64,000 nucleotides of DNA from Bacillota bacterium (GTDB taxonomy: Bacteria; Bacillota; Clostridia; Acetivibrionales; JAEXSP01). The notes below the pieces were generated by a model that saw nothing but the letters and a program-made list of their open reading frames with translations, was not told the origin of the DNA and searched no databases. The DNA lies in contig JAEXSP010000045.1 in assembly GCA_023453795.1 (NCBI GenBank), positions 62,001 through 126,000 of the forward strand, given 5' to 3'. Below, in pieces: positions 31,505-41,307 of the stretch; the first letter of the stretch is position 1; each line of letters opens with the position of its first letter. The position numbers were made by a program, and so were the translations under genes.

Positions 31505-32698
31505 ATGGGCATGACAAACAAAAAGACTATTGAGGATATTGATGTAAAAGGTAAAAAGGTTATTGTCAGAGTTGATTTTAATGTTCCGTTGGACGCAAAT
31601 CTTAACATTACTGACGATAAGAGAATAGTTGGAGCTCTTCCTACAATCAAATATCTTGTTGACAAGGGCGCAAAGACAATTCTTGTATCCCACCTTGGAA
31701 GACCAAAGAACGGTTTCGAAGATAAATTCAGCATGAAGCCTACAGCAGCAAGGTTGAGCGAATTGCTCGGCAAACCTGTAATTATGGCAAAGGATGTAAT
31801 CGGAGAAGATGCAAAGGCTAAAGCAGCTGCTCTTAAAGACGGTGAAGTCCTGATGCTTGAAAACGTAAGATTCCATAAGGAAGAAGAAAAGAATGATGCA
31901 GCTTTTGCTAAAGAACTTTCTACCCTTGCCGAAATATATGTGAACGATGCATTCGGTACAGCACATAGAGCTCATGCTTCAACTGCAGGCCTTGCAGATT
32001 ACCTTCCTGCAGTATGCGGTTACCTGATTCAAAAGGAAATTGAAATAATGGGCAAAGCCCTTTCCAATCCTGCAAGACCTTTTGTAGCTATATTGGGTGG
32101 AGCAAAGGTATCGGATAAGATAGCTGTTATAGAAAACCTCATTGATAAGGTTGATACCCTTATTGTTGGCGGCGGCATGGCATATACTTTCATAAAAGCA
32201 ATGGGTAACAATATCGGTACATCAATATGTGAAAATGACAAGCTTGACTTGGCAAAGAGCCTTCTTGACAAGGCAGCCGCAAAGAATGTAAAGCTTCTTT
32301 TGCCGATAGATAACAAAGTGGCAAAAGAATTTAAAAATGAAGCTGAAGCTAAGTTCGTTTCTTCAGAAAATATTCCGGACGGATGGATGGGAATGGATAT
32401 CGGACCTGAGACTATCAAGCTCTATTCCGATGCACTTAAGAATGCAAAGACAGTAGTGTGGAACGGACCTATGGGCGTATTTGAATTCTCCAACTTTGCA
32501 ACAGGCACAAAAGAAATAGCAAAAGCAGTTGCAGAATCAGGTGCGATTTCAATCGTTGGCGGAGGAGACTCTGCTGCAGCCGTTGAACAATTAGGCTATG
32601 CAGAAAAGATAACACATATATCTACAGGCGGCGGAGCTTCTTTGGAATTCCTCGAAGGAAAAGTTCTTCCGGGAATAGATGTATTACTTGATAAATAG
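31505..32698 (+). CDS. pgk: Phosphoglycerate kinase
   Basis: A 397-residue glycolytic kinase that makes ATP from 1,3-bisphosphoglycerate. N-terminal substrate motifs are VRVDFNVPLD and SHLGRPKNG, with ENVRFHKEEEKND next; the nucleotide domain has LGGAKVSDKI, VWNGPMGVFE and IVGGGDSAAAVEQLG. Full length. ATG 31505 follows GGAGTG at eight bases; a longer in-frame start at 31448 lies in the structured leader and is rejected. tpiA starts 44 bases downstream. Confidence 0.97.
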   Translation: MGMTNKKTIEDIDVKGKKVIVRVDFNVPLDANLNITDDKRIVGALPTIKYLVDKGAKTILVSHLGRPKNGFEDKFSMKPTAARLSELLGKPVIMAKDVIGEDAKAKAAALKDGEVLMLENVRFHKEEEKNDAAFAKELSTLAEIYVNDAFGTAHRAHASTAGLADYLPAVCGYLIQKEIEIMGKALSNPARPFVAILGGAKVSDKIAVIENLIDKVDTLIVGGGMAYTFIKAMGNNIGTSICENDKLDLAKSLLDKAAAKNVKLLLPIDNKVAKEFKNEAEAKFVSSENIPDGWMGMDIGPETIKLYSDALKNAKTVVWNGPMGVFEFSNFATGTKEIAKAVAESGAISIVGGGDSAAAVEQLGYAEKITHISTGGGASLEFLEGKVLPGIDVLLDK

Positions 32699-32742
32699 AA
32701 AAATCATTTGCTGATTTTTCATTAATAAGGAGAGATAAAAAA

Positions 32743-33498
32743 ATGAGTAGAGTAAAAATAGCTGCAGGAAATTGGAAAATGAATAAAACTGCAAAAGAAG
32801 CAGTTGAATTTGTAGAAGCATTGAAATCAAGAGTTGCCGACGCTGATGCAGAGGTTGTAGTAGGCGTTCCTTTCGTATGCTTGCCGGGTGTAAAAAAGGC
32901 TGTTGAAGGATCAAACATCAAAGTAGCAGCCCAGAATATGCACTGGGAGGAAAAAGGAGCATTTACCGGTGAAATATCCGGTCCGATGTTGGCTGACCTT
33001 GGCGTTGACTATGTAATAATCGGTCATTCCGAAAGAAGGCAGTACTTCGCTGAAACTGACGAAACAGTCAATAAGAAGGCACATGCAGTATTCAAATATG
33101 GCATGCTTCCTATCATATGTGTAGGCGAATCCCTAGCTCAAAGAGAGCAGGGCGTAACAGCAGATCTCATTAGATATCAGGTAAAAATTGCACTTCTCGG
33201 CCTTAGCGCAGATCAGGTTAAAAAGCTTGTCATTGCATATGAGCCGATATGGGCAATCGGAACAGGAAAAACCGCAACTGATGAACAGGCAAATGAGGTA
33301 TGTGCAATAATAAGAAATACTTTAAAAGAATTGTATGGTTCAGAAGTCTCTGAAGCTACAAGGATACAGTATGGCGGAAGCGTTAATGCTGCAAATGCAA
33401 ACGCATTGTTCAACATGTCCGATATAGACGGCGGTTTGGTTGGCGGAGCAAGCCTTAAGCTGGATGACTTCGAAAAGATCGCAAAGTACAACAAGTAA
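32743..33498 (+). CDS. tpiA: Triosephosphate isomerase
   Basis: A 251-residue TIM-barrel enzyme interconverting dihydroxyacetone phosphate and glyceraldehyde-3-phosphate. Catalytic residues are in AGNWKMNK (Lys), IGHSERR (His) and AYEPIWAIGTGKTA (Glu and loop 6); GGSVNAANA and GGLVGGASL close the phosphate site. AAGGAGAG precedes the ATG. A hairpin at 33535 separates it from gpmI. Confidence 0.97.
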   Translation: MSRVKIAAGNWKMNKTAKEAVEFVEALKSRVADADAEVVVGVPFVCLPGVKKAVEGSNIKVAAQNMHWEEKGAFTGEISGPMLADLGVDYVIIGHSERRQYFAETDETVNKKAHAVFKYGMLPIICVGESLAQREQGVTADLIRYQVKIALLGLSADQVKKLVIAYEPIWAIGTGKTATDEQANEVCAIIRNTLKELYGSEVSEATRIQYGGSVNAANANALFNMSDIDGGLVGGASLKLDDFEKIAKYNK

Positions 33499-33534
33499 TA
33501 AACTTTAATTTGACAATCAGATAAGTTGTAATTA

Positions 33535-33562
33535 CAGGGCAATCCTTGAGGTTGCCCTGTTT
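33535..33562 (+). terminator. Hairpin between tpiA and gpmI
   Basis: CAGGGCAA (33535-33542) pairs with TTGCCCTG (33552-33559); only a short T tract follows, so it may be a partial terminator. Confidence 0.5.
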
Positions 33563-33625
33563 AATATGATTTATTAATGGTAAATATAAGCTGAATCCAA
33601 ATTGTGTTATAAAGGGAGATAATTT

Positions 33626-35167
33626 ATGAAAGGTAATAAACTGATTACATTAGTTATTTTAGATGGTTTCGGAGTTAATCCAAAGACCGAGGGCAATGCT
33701 ATATCAGCAGCAAACAAGCCCAATATAGACAGCTTCTTTAAAAAATATCCTAATACAGTGATCCATACCAGCGGAATGGACGTTGGACTTCCAAGGGGTC
33801 AGATGGGAAATTCCGAGGTCGGGCATACAAATATCGGGGCAGGAAGAATAGTTTATCAGGAGCTTACAAGGATAACCAAATCTATTGAAGATGGCGACTT
33901 CTTTGATAAAAAGGAATTTAACGAAGCTATCGATAACTGTAAAAAGAACAATTCAAAGCTTCATTTGTTCGGACTTCTCTCGGATGGAGGGGTTCACAGC
34001 CATAACTCCCATCTTTACGCTTTGATTGAACTGGCTAAGAGGAAGGGACTCAAAGATGTGTTTATTCATTGCTTCTTTGACGGAAGGGATGTTCCTCCTG
34101 ACAGCTCTAAAGCTTTTGTTGAGGAATTGGAAGCCAAGCTTAAGGAGATTGGGGTAGGCAAAATTGCTTCAGTTATGGGCAGATACTACGCAATGGACAG
34201 GGACAACAGATGGGAAAGGGTAAAGCTTGCTTATGATGCAATGGTAATGGGGCAAGGGCTCAATGCTTCAAGTGCAGGCCAGGCTGTAGCGGAATCCTAT
34301 GCAATAGGGGAATTTGACGAATTTGTTAAGCCTACAGTTATAGTAAATGACGGGAAACCATTGGCTGCAATCGGAAAGAATGATTCTGTAATCTTCTTTA
34401 ACTTCAGGCCTGACCGTGCAAGAGAGATCACAAGGACATTTGTTGATCCTGATTTTAGCGGCTTCGAAAGGCCATTGGGACATTTCCCTCTATACTTTGT
34501 TTGCATGACTCAATATGACAAGACCATGCCGAACGTAGTTGTTGCTTATAAGCCGGAAAGCCTTACCAATACGTTTGGAGAATATATTTCAAGACTTGGA
34601 TACAGACAGCTTAGAATTGCAGAAACAGAAAAATACGCTCATGTAACCTTCTTCTTCAACGGCGGTGTAGAAACAGTTTATGAAGGCGAAGACAGGGCTT
34701 TGATACCATCGCCTAAGGTAGCTACCTATGATCTGAAACCTGAAATGAGTGCTTATGAGGTAACCGACGAGGCAGTAAAAAGGATAAACTCAAGGGAATA
34801 CGATGTTATTGTTTTGAACTTTGCAAATTGTGACATGGTAGGCCATACCGGAATACTTGATGCGGCAAAAGCAGCGGTAGAAGCTGTTGATAAATGTCTT
34901 GGACGCATTATCCCGGCAGTTCTTGAACAGGATGGAACACTCCTGATTACTGCCGATCATGGAAATGCCGAACAAATGCTCGACTATGATAACGGCGGAC
35001 CATTCACTGCTCACACAACAAATGTTGTTCCTTTGATTGGAATAGGCTTGGGCAATGCAACATTAAAAGAAGGAAAACTCGCAGACCTTGCACCTACCAT
35101 TCTTGATCTGATGGGAGTTGAAAAGCCTGAGGAGATGACAGGGAACTCACTGCTTATTAAAGGGTAA
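33626..35167 (+). CDS. gpmI: 2,3-bisphosphoglycerate-independent phosphoglycerate mutase
   Basis: A 513-residue dimanganese enzyme of the alkaline-phosphatase superfamily converting 3- to 2-phosphoglycerate. It opens VILDGFGVNP, the nucleophile Ser is in MGNSEVGHTNIGAGR (~60-74), then LLSDGGVHSHNSHL, FHCFFDGRDVPP-like DGRDVPPDS, and metal ligands in NFANCDMVGHTG and ITADHGNAEQM. Full length. AGGGAG lies seven bases before ATG 33626. Confidence 0.96.
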   Translation: MKGNKLITLVILDGFGVNPKTEGNAISAANKPNIDSFFKKYPNTVIHTSGMDVGLPRGQMGNSEVGHTNIGAGRIVYQELTRITKSIEDGDFFDKKEFNEAIDNCKKNNSKLHLFGLLSDGGVHSHNSHLYALIELAKRKGLKDVFIHCFFDGRDVPPDSSKAFVEELEAKLKEIGVGKIASVMGRYYAMDRDNRWERVKLAYDAMVMGQGLNASSAGQAVAESYAIGEFDEFVKPTVIVNDGKPLAAIGKNDSVIFFNFRPDRAREITRTFVDPDFSGFERPLGHFPLYFVCMTQYDKTMPNVVVAYKPESLTNTFGEYISRLGYRQLRIAETEKYAHVTFFFNGGVETVYEGEDRALIPSPKVATYDLKPEMSAYEVTDEAVKRINSREYDVIVLNFANCDMVGHTGILDAAKAAVEAVDKCLGRIIPAVLEQDGTLLITADHGNAEQMLDYDNGGPFTAHTTNVVPLIGIGLGNATLKEGKLADLAPTILDLMGVEKPEEMTGNSLLIKG

Positions 35168-35220
35168 GAGAGGATGCGCCTTACATAACCTGTGGAGCAA
35201 GTCCCCTTCATCAAGGGGTG

Positions 35221-36834
35221 TCAGGAATTGACAGGGGGAGTTTTGGACCCTTCCTTGAATTCGAAAGGCGTTACGCCGGTAAGCTTTTTGAAAAGCTTAC
35301 TGAAGTATTTTGAATCTGTATATCCAATTTTGCTGCTGATTTCATAAACGTTCATATCTGTTGAGGTCAGCAGCTTTTTTGCGTTTTCCATCCTGACACA
35401 AGTTTTATAATCTATGAAACTCATTCCAAGCTCTTTCTTAAAAAGTTCACTGAAATATGTTGGATTTAAGTGAACCAGTCTTGAAATTTGTTCAAGGCTT
35501 ATATCTTTTGAATAGTTTTCCTCAATTATTTTTTTTGCAGTGTTAATCACATTTAAGCCGTTGACATTGTTGCTCTGGTGATAAAAATCTCTGATAAGAA
35601 TAATCATTTCCTTCATGCAGAAATTCAATTGTTCTAAAAAGTTGGTGTTTCTAATGCGGTCATAAGGGTGAATTCCTTTAATCGACGTGTCATAATCTAT
35701 GAAGGACATTTGAATATTGAGGCGGCTTATCACTGATTGTATGAAGGTCCATGCAAATTCCCTGACTCTGGATGGATTGACCTCCTTTTCTACGGATAGC
35801 TTTCGGCACATATTATCTATATAAAAATTTAAGGGCTGAATGTCGTTCAGCTTTAGATTAAGTACAACATCGTCTAAAGTATTGTCGCTTATCTTCTGGC
35901 CTGCATTTTCAGAAGCTTTATGCGGGCTATATTTAAATATGCCGTTGGGACTGTTCCAAAATCGCTCATTTAATGCTTCACAAGCCTGACTATACAAGTC
36001 GGGCAGCCTTGTTGCCTGATTTAATGAAAGGCTGATTCCAATTGAAAGCGTAGTTGCAAGCTTCTTCCGGAAAAACCTTTCTGATAATGATAATGCCTTT
36101 AAGAGGCTTTCGGTGCCAACTTTTGGGCTATTATTGATAATAGAAATTATTTCGGTGTCGTCGGGAGATTTGGAAAAGGTGACTGCAACGCAATAGCGTT
36201 TCATTATTTTTCTTACAAGGTTTTTATAGTTTTTAAGGTCATCAAGATTCTCAATAGATTCAGGATAATCGGGTGAAAAAACGGCAATAGTAAATTCCGG
36301 ATATGGGAAGTTGATGCCATAGTTCTTCAGTGTATGGTTTATAACCTCGGAGGTCATAAGATTAGGCTTTATTAAACTGGCCAGGAAATTTTCATGTACG
36401 ACAGGGAGTGCAAGCTTATACTGAGTCTTTATAAATGCATGCTCTTCCGTCAGCTTGTTTTCAGCGATTATGGTATCTTTCATTTTTTCAAGGACTTGCT
36501 GCAGTTCCGTTTCATCAACCGGTTTAAGAATATAATCGGTAACTCCCAGCTTCATTGCTGTTTTAGCATATGAAAAGTCATTATATCCGCTTATGATGAT
36601 TATTTTAATTTTAGGCAGGGTTAGTTTAAGCTCCTGAATCAGTTCCAAACCTGTCAGGCCGGGCATGCGTATATCGGTAATAAGAATATCCGGTTTATGC
36701 TGTTTGCACAATTCAAGTGCCTCTATGCCGTTTGAAGCTTCTGAAACAAGTGTCATGCCAAGATTTTCAAAAGGGATAAGGCTTATTATCGTCGACCTTA
36801 CCCATTTCTCGTCATCGGCTACTATTAGTTTCAT
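35221..36834 (-). CDS. YesN-type response regulator with AraC DNA-binding domain
   Basis: A 537-residue two-component regulator. The receiver domain (~1-120) has IVADDEKW, the phospho-acceptor Asp in DILITDIRMPGLTG (~54), SGYND and YILKPVDE. A long central region (~125-420) of the YesN type follows, and the C-terminal AraC domain (~435-535) has two HTHs (ISLEQISRLVHLNPTYFSELFK; YEISSKIGYTDSKYFSKLFKKLTGVTP). ATG at 36834 follows GGGAGG; a TTG at 36849 overlaps that site. Paired with the histidine kinase immediately upstream on the same strand (19 bases apart). Confidence 0.92.
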   Translation of the reverse strand: MKLIVADDEKWVRSTIISLIPFENLGMTLVSEASNGIEALELCKQHKPDILITDIRMPGLTGLELIQELKLTLPKIKIIIISGYNDFSYAKTAMKLGVTDYILKPVDETELQQVLEKMKDTIIAENKLTEEHAFIKTQYKLALPVVHENFLASLIKPNLMTSEVINHTLKNYGINFPYPEFTIAVFSPDYPESIENLDDLKNYKNLVRKIMKRYCVAVTFSKSPDDTEIISIINNSPKVGTESLLKALSLSERFFRKKLATTLSIGISLSLNQATRLPDLYSQACEALNERFWNSPNGIFKYSPHKASENAGQKISDNTLDDVVLNLKLNDIQPLNFYIDNMCRKLSVEKEVNPSRVREFAWTFIQSVISRLNIQMSFIDYDTSIKGIHPYDRIRNTNFLEQLNFCMKEMIILIRDFYHQSNNVNGLNVINTAKKIIEENYSKDISLEQISRLVHLNPTYFSELFKKELGMSFIDYKTCVRMENAKKLLTSTDMNVYEISSKIGYTDSKYFSKLFKKLTGVTPFEFKEGSKTPPVNS

Positions 36835-36852
36835 CTTATGTCCTCCCAATAT

Positions 36853-38670
36853 TTATTTTACAGCCGGAAATGTTACTTCGACAGTAGTCCCTTCGGTAAG
36901 GCCCAGGTAACGTATTCCGTATTGTTCGCCAAAATAAAGCTTTATTCTGGAATTTACGTTTCTTACTCCGACTCCGGAGCTAACATTGCCGGCAGTGTGA
37001 ATAGGAATGTCATCCTCAAGAGTTCTGTTAAGTTCGACTATTTTATCCTGGGGCATTCCGATGCCGTCATCAAATATCCGTATCTTTATGATGCTGTCCA
37101 TCAACAGTATGTCTATTTTTATCTTGCCTTTGCCGATCTTCATTTCAAGGCCATGCTTTATAGAGTTCTCAACTAAAGGCTGAAGTGTAAGCTTAAGTAA
37201 TTTGTAGTCATAAAGCTCTTCAGGAAGCTTATAAACCAGCTCAAACTTGTCATCATGCCTGAAATTCTGGATGGCTATATAGTTTTCCAGGTGCTTTATT
37301 TCATCTTTGATAGGTACAAGAACTTCTTCTCCGATGCTGTACCTGAAAAATGACGAGAGATTCTTCGCCATTGAAGCAATGCTTTGGATTCCGTGATGAA
37401 GTGCAGCTCCGCGTATTGATTCAAGTGTGTTGTATAAGAAATGCGGGTTGATCTGGTTTTGAAGAGCTACCAGTTGAACTTCCTTCTGTTTCAATCGTGA
37501 GTAGTAAACCTTGTTTATCAGTCCGTCAAAATTGGGGGTGCTGTTATTATCAGCATCGTTACCCTTAGCGTCAGTCTTCTTTGCATGATGATTTTCAGGA
37601 GAAAAATCATTATTTTCCTTGCCGGATATTGCAATCGAGAGCTTGCTTAGCGGCTTAAAAAACATTGACAGCAAAACAACAGGGAAAATTAACAGTATAA
37701 TCAGACATATGAACATAAATATTAGAAATGGGGCGTTTATGGCTAAAATACTCCTTGTTACATTGGCGGACGGAATCAACTCGTAGGCTTTCCATGAACT
37801 GAGGGGCAATTTGTATGATGAAATACGCATTCTTTTTTTATCCTTGTATACAGTCTTGGCTTTATCAGGTGATATCTGTTCCTTAGTAAAGCTGTAATTC
37901 AATTTAAGCGTAAGAAGTCCCTTGTCGGTAGAATACATTACATTATTACCGTTATCTGTAATATAAAGCTGGTTGCCTTTAAATTCTTTGCTTTTTTGGA
38001 CTCTTAGAAGGCCGGCAAGAGAGTCATAGCTGAAATCCATAAGATACACTCCGAGGATTTCCCCTGTCTCAGGGCTTTTTACAGCCTTCGAAACTGATAT
38101 TACGTAACTGTATGCTCCGCCTTTGTAAAAACGAAGGTTTGTACCGATTAAATTGCATACTTCAGGCTTATTGACAGCTGTGCGGTATGTATAATCCGAG
38201 AAGGAACTTTCTTCAGGCAAGGAGTTGTTTGAGGTTTTAGCATATAGATTATACGTATGCTGTGCTGTGATGAAAAATATACTTTCCAGCTTACTGTTCA
38301 TTTCTCCATATATTGAAGTGATGGGGGATTTAAAATTAATATTGAGATTTTTTTCTGCATCTTTATTGACTGCGATCTCTTTGACAAGGGCTTTCAACAG
38401 AACAGGATTTTTTGAAAGTGCATCTGCAAAATGTTTAATATCGTCAAGGTAAGTATCTATTATCAGGCTGGTCTGTCTTATATTGGATGCGGAAAGGGAA
38501 GAATAATTGTGTTCTACTGCTGCTTTTGAACGCTGATATGCAACAAACCCCAGAATAAGAAACGGCACTATTACCAGAAGGAAAAATACCAAAAAAAACT
38601 TAGAACGGAGATTCAGGTAGACCTTATTGTAAAGCATTCCATTCCTATTGCTTTTAATACTCTCCAGCAT
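36853..38670 (-). CDS. YesM-type sensor histidine kinase
   Basis: A 605-residue membrane sensor. Two membrane segments (~23-45 and ~303-328) flank an extracellular Cache-type sensor domain of about 260 residues. The HAMP position is unusual: it carries a polar Asn/Asp/His-rich insert (~350-375). The kinase core has LQNQINPHFLYNTLESIRG with the phospho-His (~413), QPLVENSIKHGLEM, DDGIGMPQ and a final GVGVRNVNSRIKLYFG. Partner of the response regulator at 35221. By family analogy it senses an extracellular sugar or oligosaccharide. The pair lies reversed between gpmI and eno. Confidence 0.92.
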   Translation of the reverse strand: MLESIKSNRNGMLYNKVYLNLRSKFFLVFFLLVIVPFLILGFVAYQRSKAAVEHNYSSLSASNIRQTSLIIDTYLDDIKHFADALSKNPVLLKALVKEIAVNKDAEKNLNINFKSPITSIYGEMNSKLESIFFITAQHTYNLYAKTSNNSLPEESSFSDYTYRTAVNKPEVCNLIGTNLRFYKGGAYSYVISVSKAVKSPETGEILGVYLMDFSYDSLAGLLRVQKSKEFKGNQLYITDNGNNVMYSTDKGLLTLKLNYSFTKEQISPDKAKTVYKDKKRMRISSYKLPLSSWKAYELIPSANVTRSILAINAPFLIFMFICLIILLIFPVVLLSMFFKPLSKLSIAISGKENNDFSPENHHAKKTDAKGNDADNNSTPNFDGLINKVYYSRLKQKEVQLVALQNQINPHFLYNTLESIRGAALHHGIQSIASMAKNLSSFFRYSIGEEVLVPIKDEIKHLENYIAIQNFRHDDKFELVYKLPEELYDYKLLKLTLQPLVENSIKHGLEMKIGKGKIKIDILLMDSIIKIRIFDDGIGMPQDKIVELNRTLEDDIPIHTAGNVSSGVGVRNVNSRIKLYFGEQYGIRYLGLTEGTTVEVTFPAVK

Positions 38671-38762
38671 TCATTTTTCCCCACCCTTCCATACTTTAAA
38701 TTCTAATGGATTTAAGTAAGAAATTCAATCATAAAAAATAAATGCAATTTTGGTTTAAATGT

Positions 38763-38790
38763 GTGATTAAAGGATAAAAATAAGTATAAT
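38763..38790 (+). promoter_or_regulatory. Possible promoter for eno
   Basis: A perfect TATAAT (38785-38790) lies 25 bases before eno, with a weak -35 (GTGATT, 38763-38768) at 16 bases. Because the upstream genes are on the other strand, eno needs its own promoter here. Confidence 0.4.
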
Positions 38791-38814
38791 TCAAAAAGAT
38801 TTGGAGGATTACTT

Positions 38815-40134
38815 ATGAAACAATACCTTGAAATTGAGAGCGTTTTTGCTCGTGAAATTCTGGATTCAAGAGGAAATCCTACCGTTGAGGTAGAGGTTAT
38901 AGTTGAAGGCGGTTTTATAGGGAGGGCGTCTGTGCCTTCAGGGGCTTCTACCGGGGCTTTTGAAGCTGTTGAATTAAGAGATGGGGATAAACGCCGTTAT
39001 CTTGGAAAAGGAGTCCAGAATGCCGTTGACAACGTTAATAATGTTCTTGCTCCCGAGATCGAAGGAATGAATGTTTTTGATCAGGTTGCTATAGACAAGC
39101 TAATGATTGCGCTTGATGGCACACATAACAAATCCAAGCTTGGAGCAAATGCCATCCTTGGAGTATCACTTGCAGTTGCCAAAGCTGCTGCTGAAGCTAT
39201 AGGACTAAGCCTTTATCAATACATAGGAGGCGTAAACTCAAAGGTTTTGCCTGTGCCTATGATGAATATAATAAACGGCGGAAAACATGCAGACAACAGT
39301 GTTAATATCCAGGAATTCATGATTATGCCTGTGGGTGCACCCAGCTTTAACGAAGCTCTAAGGATGTGTGCCGAAGTATTTCACAACTTAAAAAAGGTGC
39401 TTGGATCTAAAGGCTACAGTACGGCAGTAGGCGATGAGGGCGGATTTGCTCCAAATCTGAAAACAGATGAGGAAGCGATTCAGGTAATACTTGAAGCGGT
39501 TGAAAAAGCCGGGTATACGGCGGGTAAAGACTTCAGGATTGCAATAGATGCTGCTGCAACCGAAATGTATGATGCTGCTAAAGAAAAGGGGCAGGAGGGA
39601 TCTTATTACTTCTGGAAATCGGATATAATGAAAACAAAAGAAGAAATGGTCAACTTCTGGGCTGAATTGGCTGAAAAGTACCCGATTATTTCTCTTGAGG
39701 ACGGAGTTTCAGAGGAAGATTGGGAAGCTTGGAGGATGCTGACTGAAAAGCTTGGAGGGAAAATTCAGCTCGTAGGAGATGATCTTTTTGTTACAAATAC
39801 AGAGAGATTGAAAAAGGGAATTGACATGGGAGTTGCCAACTCAATACTGATCAAGGTCAACCAGATCGGGACACTGACAGAAACTCTCGAAGCAATAGAA
39901 ATGGCAAACAGGGCAGGCTATACGGCAGTAACATCCCACAGGTCGGGAGAAACTGAGGATGCCACAATAGCTGATATTGCTGTTGCAACAAATTCAGGGC
40001 AGATAAAGACCGGGGCTCCTTCCAGAACGGATCGGGTAGCTAAGTACAACCAGCTGCTTAGAATTGAAGAGGAATTAGGGGATATTGCTGTTTACCCGGG
40101 TCTTGATGCATGGTTTAATCTCAAAAACAAGTAA
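38815..40134 (+). CDS. eno: Enolase
   Basis: A 439-residue Mg-dependent enzyme turning 2-phosphoglycerate into phosphoenolpyruvate. Conserved blocks are REILDSRGNPTVEVEV, VPSGASTGAFEA, GANAILGVSLAVAKA, GDEGGFAPN, the metal ligands in IALEDG-like SLEDGVSEEDW and VGDDLFVTN, and LIKVNQIGTLTET with SHRSGETED. Full length. TTGGAGG precedes the ATG. A strong terminator follows, then secG. Confidence 0.97.
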   Translation: MKQYLEIESVFAREILDSRGNPTVEVEVIVEGGFIGRASVPSGASTGAFEAVELRDGDKRRYLGKGVQNAVDNVNNVLAPEIEGMNVFDQVAIDKLMIALDGTHNKSKLGANAILGVSLAVAKAAAEAIGLSLYQYIGGVNSKVLPVPMMNIINGGKHADNSVNIQEFMIMPVGAPSFNEALRMCAEVFHNLKKVLGSKGYSTAVGDEGGFAPNLKTDEEAIQVILEAVEKAGYTAGKDFRIAIDAAATEMYDAAKEKGQEGSYYFWKSDIMKTKEEMVNFWAELAEKYPIISLEDGVSEEDWEAWRMLTEKLGGKIQLVGDDLFVTNTERLKKGIDMGVANSILIKVNQIGTLTETLEAIEMANRAGYTAVTSHRSGETEDATIADIAVATNSGQIKTGAPSRTDRVAKYNQLLRIEEELGDIAVYPGLDAWFNLKNK

Positions 40135-40142
40135 AAGAAGAG

Positions 40143-40179
40143 AATAAAAAACAAGCTATAAAAAGGCTTGTTTTTTATT
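40143..40179 (+). terminator. Terminator after eno
   Basis: AATAAAAAACAAGC (40143-40156) pairs with GCTTGTTTTTTATT (40166-40179); the T-rich arm doubles as the U tract. Confidence 0.8.
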
Positions 40180-40228
40180 CTGTTATGTGTTAGAATTTTA
40201 CTTGTCAATTTTTTTGGAGGTGTTTTCA

Positions 40229-40474
40229 ATGTTACAAGTTATTGTTAATATAGTTCATATATTGCTTGCTCTTTCTCTCATCATCATTGTATTACTGCAA
40301 TCAGGAAAATCAGCAGGCCTATCGGGTATCGTTGCCGGTGGTGCAGAAACCTTCTTCGGGAAAAACAAGGGCAGGACAGTTGATGCACTGTTGAGCAAAT
40401 TTACCGCAGTTGCTGCAATTGCATTCCTTATTACTTCAGTAGGCTTACAGATAATTATCAATGCAAACAAATAA
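40229..40474 (+). CDS. secG: Preprotein translocase subunit SecG
   Basis: An 81-residue membrane protein of the SecYEG channel. It has two hydrophobic helices (~3-24 and ~55-75) joined by the conserved LLQSGKSAGLSGIVAGGAETFFGKNKG-like loop, seen as QSGKSAGL and GGAETFFGKN. ATG 40229 follows GGAGGTG; an upstream in-frame start at 40187 is not supported. secG after eno and before rnr is a usual clostridial order. Confidence 0.93.
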   Translation: MLQVIVNIVHILLALSLIIIVLLQSGKSAGLSGIVAGGAETFFGKNKGRTVDALLSKFTAVAAIAFLITSVGLQIIINANK

Positions 40475-40486
40475 TTAATTTATATG

Positions 40487-40529
40487 AAAAGAAAAGAACT
40501 GTGTTCAGATGACACAGTTCTTTTCTTTT
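40487..40529 (+). terminator. Terminator after secG
   Basis: AAAAGAAAAGAACTGTGT (40487-40504) is perfectly complementary to ACACAGTTCTTTTCTTTT (40512-40529). Confidence 0.85.
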
Positions 40530-40704
40530 AGTCAAGAGCTTTTATCCGTCACATGGATGTATATTGCTTTATTGAAATAAATACTTTTACATAAAGGTTG
40601 AAAATGTTAATAAAGTTAAATAAAATATACGTATAAGTAACATAATTTAACTTTTATATATCTTATTTACCGTCATCACTAAAATACTGCAGGAGATGAT
40701 ACCT

Positions 40705-41256
40705 ATGGAAAGACAGATAGCGATTGAGGAGTTAAAGGGAAGACTGACAAATAAAAACCTTATCAAGCATTCTCTTGCGGTTGAAGCGATAATGAGAAGC
40801 CTGGCTGAATACCTTAAGGATGAGGTTGATAAATGGGGGCTTGCCGGACTGCTGCATGACATCGACTATGACAAGACTGCTGAAGATCCTTCCAAACATA
40901 GCATTGTAGGTGCTGAGATACTTGAAAACCTGGGAGTAGATGATTTTATAGTTTATGCGGTTAAAGCCCACAATGACTATCATGGCATAGAGAGAAAAAG
41001 AAAAATAGATAAGGCATTATATGCCGCTGATCCGGTTTCCGGACTGATAACAGCGTCTGCACTTATACTTCCTTCGAAGAAGCTTGAGGACGTTACGGTT
41101 GAATTTTTAGTCAAGAGATTTAATGAAAAAGGCTTTGCTAAGGGAGCAAACAGGAATCAGATAATGTCTTGCTCAGAGCTTGGACTAAAATTGGAAGAGT
41201 TTTTGGGAATAGCACTTGACGCTATGAAAGGAATAGCAGGTGAACTTGGTCTGTAA
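40705..41256 (+). CDS. HD domain phosphohydrolase (HDIG type)
   Basis: A 183-residue metal-dependent phosphohydrolase. The HD signature is LIKHSLAVE, LAGLLHDIDYDKT (HD pair near residue 52), KHSIVGAEIL and VKAHNDYHG, typical of small HDIG proteins. Substrate unknown; nucleotides or phosphoesters are possible. ATG 40705 follows AGGAG at nine bases; an ATG at 40696 sits directly on that site. Unrelated to the HD-kinase fusions near 7 kb apart from the superfamily. Confidence 0.82.
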   Translation: MERQIAIEELKGRLTNKNLIKHSLAVEAIMRSLAEYLKDEVDKWGLAGLLHDIDYDKTAEDPSKHSIVGAEILENLGVDDFIVYAVKAHNDYHGIERKRKIDKALYAADPVSGLITASALILPSKKLEDVTVEFLVKRFNEKGFAKGANRNQIMSCSELGLKLEEFLGIALDAMKGIAGELGL

Positions 41257-41307
41257 TCAATTCCTGTAATCGAGGATTTTGGTGTATGTGTATGTTCGGA
41301 GGCTTAT

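Noticed and set aside
31463..31975. A 170-residue reverse-strand gene overlapping pgk
   Set aside because: It is a mirror frame of a strongly conserved pgk, has no ribosome site and its translation resembles no protein.
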